The notes beneath the pieces are model-generated. The model saw only the letters and a list, made by a program, of their open reading frames with translations. It was not told the DNA's origin and did not search any database. Below are positions 5,871-9,557 of a stretch of DNA of 9,557 nucleotides, piece after piece; the stretch's first letter is position 1; every line of letters starts with the position of its first letter. The DNA is from Clostridiales bacterium (GTDB lineage Bacteria; Bacillota; Clostridia; Oscillospirales; Acutalibacteraceae). The DNA lies in the NCBI GenBank assembly GCA_019421725.1, contig JAHZES010000064.1, forward strand, positions 1-9,557, written 5' to 3'. The translations under genes were made by a program, and so were the position numbers.

Positions 5871-6563
5871 ATGTTTCGTTTGGAAACCCATTGTCACACC
5901 GCAGAAGTTAGCCGCTGCGGCAAAGTACCTGCGGCGCAGCTGGTGAAGGAACTCAAGCGCTCAGGTTTTGACGGTGCCGTAATCACCGACCACTTTTATC
6001 ACGGTTATCTGGATACGATTTCCGGCAGCTGGAAAGACAAAATAGATCATTATCTGGCCGGATATTTCGCTGCAAGAGAAGCCGGGGAACAAGTTGGTAT
6101 GCGGATTTTCTGCGGGATGGAATTCCGCACAACGGAAAATTCAAACGATTACCTTGTCTTCGGCGTTACCCCGGAGCTGCTGTACCACAGACCGGAACTG
6201 CATCGTTGTTCGGTTGCGGAGCTACGCGAGCTTGCCGACCAGGCCGGACTGCTGATTGTTCAGGCACATCCGTTCCGCACCGGGCTGTTTCGCGAAAACC
6301 CCGCCATGCTGGACGGTGTTGAGGTATTCAACGGAAACGCACGCCATAATTCCCACAACGCTGAAGCTCTTCATTTTGCGCAGGAAAACGGGCTGCTGCT
6401 TTTTTCCGGCTCGGATCACCATGAAACCGAAGACCGCGGACGCGGCGGAATGGTTTTGCCGCGCGAACCGAAGGACGAAGCTGACTTAGTTCACTTACTG
6501 CCGTTTGGCGGTTTGTTGCCCGACATCCTGTTGAACTTTTTTCCGCCGAAAGCGGAACCCTGA
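5871..6563 (+). CDS. PHP-domain metal-dependent phosphoesterase
   Basis: A 230-residue protein consisting essentially of one PHP domain. Metal and catalytic residues appear in order: ETHCHT (H7, H9), TDH (D40, H41), GMEF (E84), QAHPFR (H133), EVFNG (N154) and GSDHHE (D182, H183). This full set predicts a working tri-metal phosphoesterase. Known stand-alone PHP enzymes include histidinol phosphatase, nucleoside bisphosphate/5'-nucleotide phosphatases and a cyclic-phosphate hydrolase; this protein cannot be assigned to one by eye. It lies 77 bp after the HAD gene with AAGGA at 5854-5858 upstream of the ATG and is followed by the operon terminator, so it is probably the last cistron. That 77-bp gap shows no terminator or clear promoter. 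Action on a glycerol- or ribose-phosphate (possibly cyclic) ester is a guess from context. Confidence 0.88.
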   Translation: MFRLETHCHTAEVSRCGKVPAAQLVKELKRSGFDGAVITDHFYHGYLDTISGSWKDKIDHYLAGYFAAREAGEQVGMRIFCGMEFRTTENSNDYLVFGVTPELLYHRPELHRCSVAELRELADQAGLLIVQAHPFRTGLFRENPAMLDGVEVFNGNARHNSHNAEALHFAQENGLLLFSGSDHHETEDRGRGGMVLPREPKDEADLVHLLPFGGLLPDILLNFFPPKAEP

Positions 6564-6591
6564 TTATTTCCTCCCCAAAAAACTGAAAATC

Positions 6592-6649
6592 AACAGTGTC
6601 TGTGCAGCTATCGGAACAAGCCGAACCGCTGCGGAGGCACTGTTTTTTT
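6592..6649 (+). terminator. Strong intrinsic terminator of the glpP-PHP operon
   Basis: AACAGTGTCTGTGCAGC (6592-6608) pairs with the complementary arm at 6628-6644 over 17 positions with two G-U pairs and one mismatch. The loop contains its own small stem, TCGG (6611-6614) with CCGA (6621-6624). Seven T residues (6643-6649) follow. It begins 28 nt after the PHP stop codon and closes the operon. Confidence 0.92.
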
Positions 6650-6793
6650 GAAACATGGCTTTTATATATGCTTTTATTCAATTTTAGAATTTCATTCCTG
6701 TTTTTTAAAGAAATGCTGACGGTTCTCCTGTTTTTTAAACAACTTTATCAAAATTTCTATCTTGATTTCTCCTTTTAATCTGATAATTCTCTG
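6650..6793. other. AT-rich spacer with a 14-bp direct repeat
   Basis: No credible gene lies here. The stretch is markedly AT-rich compared with its flanks. It holds two exact copies of TCCTGTTTTTTAAA, at 6696-6709 and 6726-6739, offset by exactly 30 bp, about three helical turns, so on the same face of the helix. They lie 55-98 bp upstream of the hppA -35 box. This could be an activator or repressor site pair or an AT-rich UP-like region; nothing identifies the binder. Confidence 0.4.
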
Positions 6794-6822
6794 TTGCCTT
6801 ACAATAACGTATCCATTATAAT
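6794..6822 (+). promoter_or_regulatory. Promoter for hppA
   Basis: TTGCCT (6794-6799) and a perfect TATAAT (6817-6822) are spaced by 17 bp. The -35 matches consensus at 4 of 6 bases. The start would fall near 6829, giving a leader of about 90 nt that begins just before the hairpin at 6840. Confidence 0.7.
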
Positions 6823-6839
6823 ATTCTACGATAAATGAT

Positions 6840-6878
6840 ACGGTGCAGAAGGATACCGCGGAAATCCTTTTGCACCGT
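6840..6878 (+). promoter_or_regulatory. Long leader hairpin upstream of hppA
   Basis: ACGGTGCAGAAGGAT (6840-6854) pairs along its full 15 bp with 6864-6878, with a single G-U. The 9-nt loop includes the palindrome CCGCGG (6856-6861). It is followed by CTATTTATG rather than a run of T, so it is at best a weak terminator. It starts about 10 nt from the predicted RNA 5' end and 40 nt before the start codon. It may stabilise the message or act as a control element; it matches no riboswitch I recognise. Confidence 0.6.
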
Positions 6879-6918
6879 CTATTTATGCGATACCAAAGCA
6901 AAGGAAGGTAATCGAACT

Positions 6919-9027
6919 ATGAGCATTCCCACCGAATATCTGGTTGTCCTGGGGCTGATCGTTCTCGCTCTTGCCTACATCATCTTCAATTTTCTCCGCA
7001 TTAAGAAGATGAACGAAGGAACCGCAGAAATGGCCGAAATGGCGGGCATTATCCGCAGCGGCGCTTCCATGTTCCTGAAAACAGAGTTTAGAACGATCGC
7101 CATCGTTGTGCTGGTCATTGCAGCACTGTTTTCGCTGTTTGTTGAAGCAACCAGCGGAATCACCTTCATTCTTGGCGCCTGCATGAGCAGCATCGTCTGC
7201 ATCCTCGGCATGCGCAGCGCCACCTACGCCAATGTGCGCACCGCCAATAAAGCCAGGGAGTCCCTTTCCATTGGTCAAACGGTAAAGGTCGCACTCTGCG
7301 GCGGCAGCATCAGCGGCCTGAGCGTACAGGCTTTCGGCATGCTGGGCATGGTAGCCGTGCTTTTCCTGTGGGGAAACCCCACCACAGCAAACGACGGCCA
7401 CGGGCTTCTGGTCGATCTCTCCTGCAACGCTTCCATTATGCGTATTTCCACCTATTCGCTCGGCTGTTCTATTGTGGCCATGTTCAACCGTGTGGCCGGC
7501 GGCAATTACACCAAGGCTGCGGATATTTCCTCGGACATTCTTGCCAAGCTGCGTCATGATCTGCCCGAAGATGACAGCCGTGTTCCCAACGTTATCGCAG
7601 ACTTCATCGGAGACAACGTAAATGACATCGCCGGCAACTGCTCCGACCTGCTCGAAAGCTTTGTCGCGACCATTTCCGCTTCCATGATGATTGCCGTGTT
7701 TGTTTTGGGCAACAGCGCAATTTTCAGCAATGCGCTGATTTTCCCTGTCGCTCTTGCCGGCGTGGGTCTTCTTGGCTGCCTGGTCGGCCTCGGCTTTGCT
7801 TCCATCCGCAAAATGGGTGATAATCCCTCCCGCGAACTGAATCTGGCAACCTGGATCTCTGCAGGCGTTACGCTGGGACTGAGCCTGGCCCTTTCCTTTT
7901 ACATGTTCGGCGGGAATGTGGAACTGCCCGCCGCATTCAAACTGGGCTGGATCTCTCCGTGGATTTCCACCCTGCTCGGTATCATCAGCGGCGTAGCGAT
8001 CGGTGTGATCACCGAATACTACACCAGCACCGATTACAAACCCACGCGCAAGCTGGCTGAGATGTCCACCGAAGGAGAAGCCTTTGTAATTACCAAGGGT
8101 GACGCTATCGGTTCCCGCTCCGTTCTGCTTCCCGTTCTGCTCATCGGTGTCTGCCTTTTCATTTCCGGTTGGCTGTGCGGCACCTACGGCATCGCCATTT
8201 CCGCTCTGGGCATGCTTTCCTTTGTCGGCGCCACGGTTTCCATCGACGCCTTCGGACCAATTGCCGACAATGCCGGCGGCTTGGCAGAATCGTGCCACCT
8301 CGCTCCGGAAGTCCGCGTCATTACCGACAAGCTCGACGCTGTGGGCAACACCACTGCCGCCGTGGGCAAGGGCTTTGCCATTGGCTCTGCCGCATTTGCC
8401 ACCGTTTCGCTGATCGTTTCGTATGTTCAGAACTTCCCTGCAGAGCAGCAGGTGCTTGACTTTGCCTCCTACGTTGTAGTGGCCGGCGGTATCATCGGCG
8501 GCGCGCTGGTGGAATATTTCTCTGCCATGCTCACCGACAACACCATTGACGCCGCCAAGATCATGGCGGACGAAGGCGACAAGCTGCTCTCCATTCCCGG
8601 CGTTCTGGAAGGCACTGTAAAACCCGATTACGACCAGATGATCCATACGGCAACCAAGGAATCGCTCCGCAAAATGGTGGTTCCCTCTGTGCTTGCAATT
8701 CTGGTTCCCGTGGTGGGCGGCTTCCTGTTCGGCATCGAATTCGTTGGCGGTCTCCTGATTGGCGCCACCATCGTGGCAATTCCGCGCGCCATCTTTATGG
8801 GCAACTCCGGCGGCGCTTTTGACAACGCCAAAAAGTACATTGAAAGCGGCATGCTTGAAGGGCACGGAAAGAAATCCCCTGCTCACAAAGCCGCTGTTAC
8901 CGGCGATACCGTAGGCGACACCCGCAAGGACGTTGTGGGCGTTGCGCTGGACATCTTCATCAAAACCATGTCCACCGTGGCCAATACGCTGGTTTCTGTA
9001 TTCTCCCGCTTTACTCTGTTTAAATAA
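6919..9027 (+). CDS. hppA: Membrane-bound ion-pumping inorganic pyrophosphatase
   Basis: A 702-residue polytopic protein (about 15-16 membrane segments expected) that couples pyrophosphate hydrolysis to H+ or Na+ export. Core acidic motifs are present: TKAAD (198-202), IADFIGDNVNDIAG (226-239; D228, D232, D236), SDLLES (242-247), FGPIADNAGG (445-454), MGNSGGAFDNAKKY (627-640) and GDTVGDTRKD (662-671). GNTTAAVGKG (476-485) has Ala480 and Gly483, the K+-dependent signature (K+-independent forms have Lys at the first). Glu246, three residues after D243, is where Na+-pumping and several H+-pumping bacterial subfamilies place their gate glutamate, so ion choice is unsettled. Odd: the usual D-x7-K-x-E motif reads D202...K210-L-R212. 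ATG 6919 follows AAGGAAGG (6901-6908); an in-frame ATG at 6835 is rejected because it lies in the hairpin leader without a binding site. Confidence 0.95.
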   Translation: MSIPTEYLVVLGLIVLALAYIIFNFLRIKKMNEGTAEMAEMAGIIRSGASMFLKTEFRTIAIVVLVIAALFSLFVEATSGITFILGACMSSIVCILGMRSATYANVRTANKARESLSIGQTVKVALCGGSISGLSVQAFGMLGMVAVLFLWGNPTTANDGHGLLVDLSCNASIMRISTYSLGCSIVAMFNRVAGGNYTKAADISSDILAKLRHDLPEDDSRVPNVIADFIGDNVNDIAGNCSDLLESFVATISASMMIAVFVLGNSAIFSNALIFPVALAGVGLLGCLVGLGFASIRKMGDNPSRELNLATWISAGVTLGLSLALSFYMFGGNVELPAAFKLGWISPWISTLLGIISGVAIGVITEYYTSTDYKPTRKLAEMSTEGEAFVITKGDAIGSRSVLLPVLLIGVCLFISGWLCGTYGIAISALGMLSFVGATVSIDAFGPIADNAGGLAESCHLAPEVRVITDKLDAVGNTTAAVGKGFAIGSAAFATVSLIVSYVQNFPAEQQVLDFASYVVVAGGIIGGALVEYFSAMLTDNTIDAAKIMADEGDKLLSIPGVLEGTVKPDYDQMIHTATKESLRKMVVPSVLAILVPVVGGFLFGIEFVGGLLIGATIVAIPRAIFMGNSGGAFDNAKKYIESGMLEGHGKKSPAHKAAVTGDTVGDTRKDVVGVALDIFIKTMSTVANTLVSVFSRFTLFK

Positions 9028-9044
9028 CAGGCTGCAGGACAAAG

Positions 9045-9094
9045 AAAAACACACCGGTCTCCTCCCTTCCGGAAGGCGGCCGGTGTGTTTTTTT
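9045..9094. terminator. Bidirectional terminator between hppA and the rhamnosidase gene
   Basis: The arm at 9045-9057 (AAAAACACACCGG) pairs perfectly with 9080-9092 over 13 bp, and the loop contains the self-complementary CCTTCCGGAAGG (9065-9076). Seven T residues (9088-9094) end it on the plus strand. On the minus strand the A-rich left side gives TTTTTCTTT. It lies 17 bp after hppA and 9 bp after the end of the convergent gene, so it serves both. Confidence 0.9.
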
Positions 9095-9103
9095 GTCTTC
9101 TGC

Positions 9104-9557
9104 TTATTTTTCCGAAAGAGCGACACGAACCCGATTTTCACCGCCGTGAAGAAACTCTCTGCAGCTTCCGCAGGAAAAATGCGCGGAAACCTGTTCCGGC
9201 AGCCGGATCACAAAATCTGCAAAACCGTCTTGCTTCACATAGGAAACGGAAACCTCGCCCAACGGCAAGGTCCTCTTGCCGCGAACCCATTCCAGCGTAT
9301 TGACCAGCTCCGGCGCGATCACCAGCTCCGAATACCCGGCGGTATTTTCCTTTTGGCGAATACCGAGCAGATAATCAAACAGGCAGGCGGCAGCGGCGCC
9401 AAACATCGGATGATTGTGCGACCGTTCCTTTACGGTTCCCGGCCAGTACTCCCAAAGCGAGGTTGCCCCTGCCCTCCGCATTCCTTCAAAGGAGATCTTC
9501 TCCTCTGACAACAGCAGCCGCACCGCAAGCTCCCCATCGCCATGCTCAAACAATACA
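9104..9557 (-). CDS. GH78-type alpha-L-rhamnosidase, C-terminal part only
   Basis: The frame is open to the right edge, so only about 150 C-terminal residues are seen; these enzymes are usually 700-1000 residues. GATSLWEYWPG and, after a short insert, SHNHPMFGAAAACLFDYLLGI match the end of the (alpha/alpha)6 catalytic domain of family 78 (typical form GATTxWERW... SxNHYAFG...). The roughly 90 residues that follow are beta-rich, fitting the C-terminal beta-sandwich domain (for example LPLGEVSVSY). The enzyme would remove terminal L-rhamnose from plant polysaccharides or glycosides. No lipid or secretion signal can be judged because the N-terminus is missing. A TTG at 9553 is an internal codon, not a start. 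It converges on hppA and is unrelated to it. Another family sharing this fold is possible but less likely. Confidence 0.82.
   Translation of the reverse strand, partial: VLFEHGDGELAVRLLLSEEKISFEGMRRAGATSLWEYWPGTVKERSHNHPMFGAAAACLFDYLLGIRQKENTAGYSELVIAPELVNTLEWVRGKRTLPLGEVSVSYVKQDGFADFVIRLPEQVSAHFSCGSCREFLHGGENRVRVALSEK

Noticed and set aside
6835..6918. N-terminal extension of hppA from ATG 6835
   Set aside because: It would be translated from the leader hairpin with no ribosome binding site, and the extra residues are hydrophilic and unlike the membrane N-terminus of the family.
6883..9141. 752-codon open frame on the minus strand across all of hppA
   Set aside because: It is an exact antisense shadow of a clearly conserved gene. 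Its product is His/Gly/Asn-rich with no recognisable domain and no suitable ribosome binding site; long antisense frames are expected from the codon bias here.
1..9557. tRNA, rRNA, CRISPR array, IS element or prophage genes
   Set aside because: None of the characteristic structures, spaced repeats, transposase or phage proteins is visible; the window is explained by housekeeping and metabolic genes.

Overview
The window reads as chromosome of a moderately GC-rich, low-complexity Gram-positive anaerobe, most likely a clostridial Bacillota and perhaps the Oscillospirales (Ruminococcaceae) group. Reasons: a GlpP-family antiterminator, AraM/EgsA-type glycerol-1-phosphate dehydrogenase, consensus SigA-like promoters (TTGACA/TATAAT), strong AAGGAGG-like ribosome binding sites, intrinsic terminators with long T runs and a membrane pyrophosphatase. 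The taxon is an inference from gene content and style only. I see no phage, IS, CRISPR or tRNA signal; this looks like core chromosome.

Layout. (1) Positions 1-1926, minus strand: a MoxR-family AAA+ ATPase followed 31 bp later by a DUF58 protein that starts at GTG and runs off the left edge, a well-known bacterial gene pair. (2) Positions 1927-2266: a divergent, AT-rich control region. On the plus strand it has a perfect-consensus promoter followed within about 7 nt by a full intrinsic terminator, with no gene upstream for that terminator to serve. (3) Positions 2267-6563, plus strand: a five-gene operon, glpP - egsA - glycerophosphodiester phosphodiesterase - HAD-IIA phosphatase - PHP phosphoesterase, closed by a strong terminator at 6592-6649. 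(4) Positions 6650-6918: an AT-rich spacer with a 14-bp direct repeat, a good promoter and a 15-bp leader hairpin. (5) Positions 6919-9027: hppA, a membrane-bound ion-pumping pyrophosphatase, K+-dependent by signature but divergent at catalytic motifs. (6) A bidirectional terminator at 9045-9094. (7) Positions 9104-9557, minus strand: the C-terminus of a GH78-type alpha-L-rhamnosidase.

How it may work together. The central operon looks like a self-contained glycerol-phosphate module. GDPD frees glycerol phosphate from glycerophosphodiesters, EgsA interconverts sn-glycerol-1-phosphate and dihydroxyacetone phosphate, and the HAD and PHP proteins are further phosphate-ester hydrolases of unknown substrate. 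GlpP, whose known role is glycerol-3-phosphate-dependent antitermination, is the first gene and sits behind a leader terminator. The simplest reading is that glpP controls its own operon by attenuation. Because the operon carries the G1P-specific enzyme but no glpK, glpF or glpD in the window, it may serve recycling of phosphatidylglycerol or lipoteichoic acid headgroups rather than glycerol uptake. That pathway is inference; the gene families and leader elements are seen directly.
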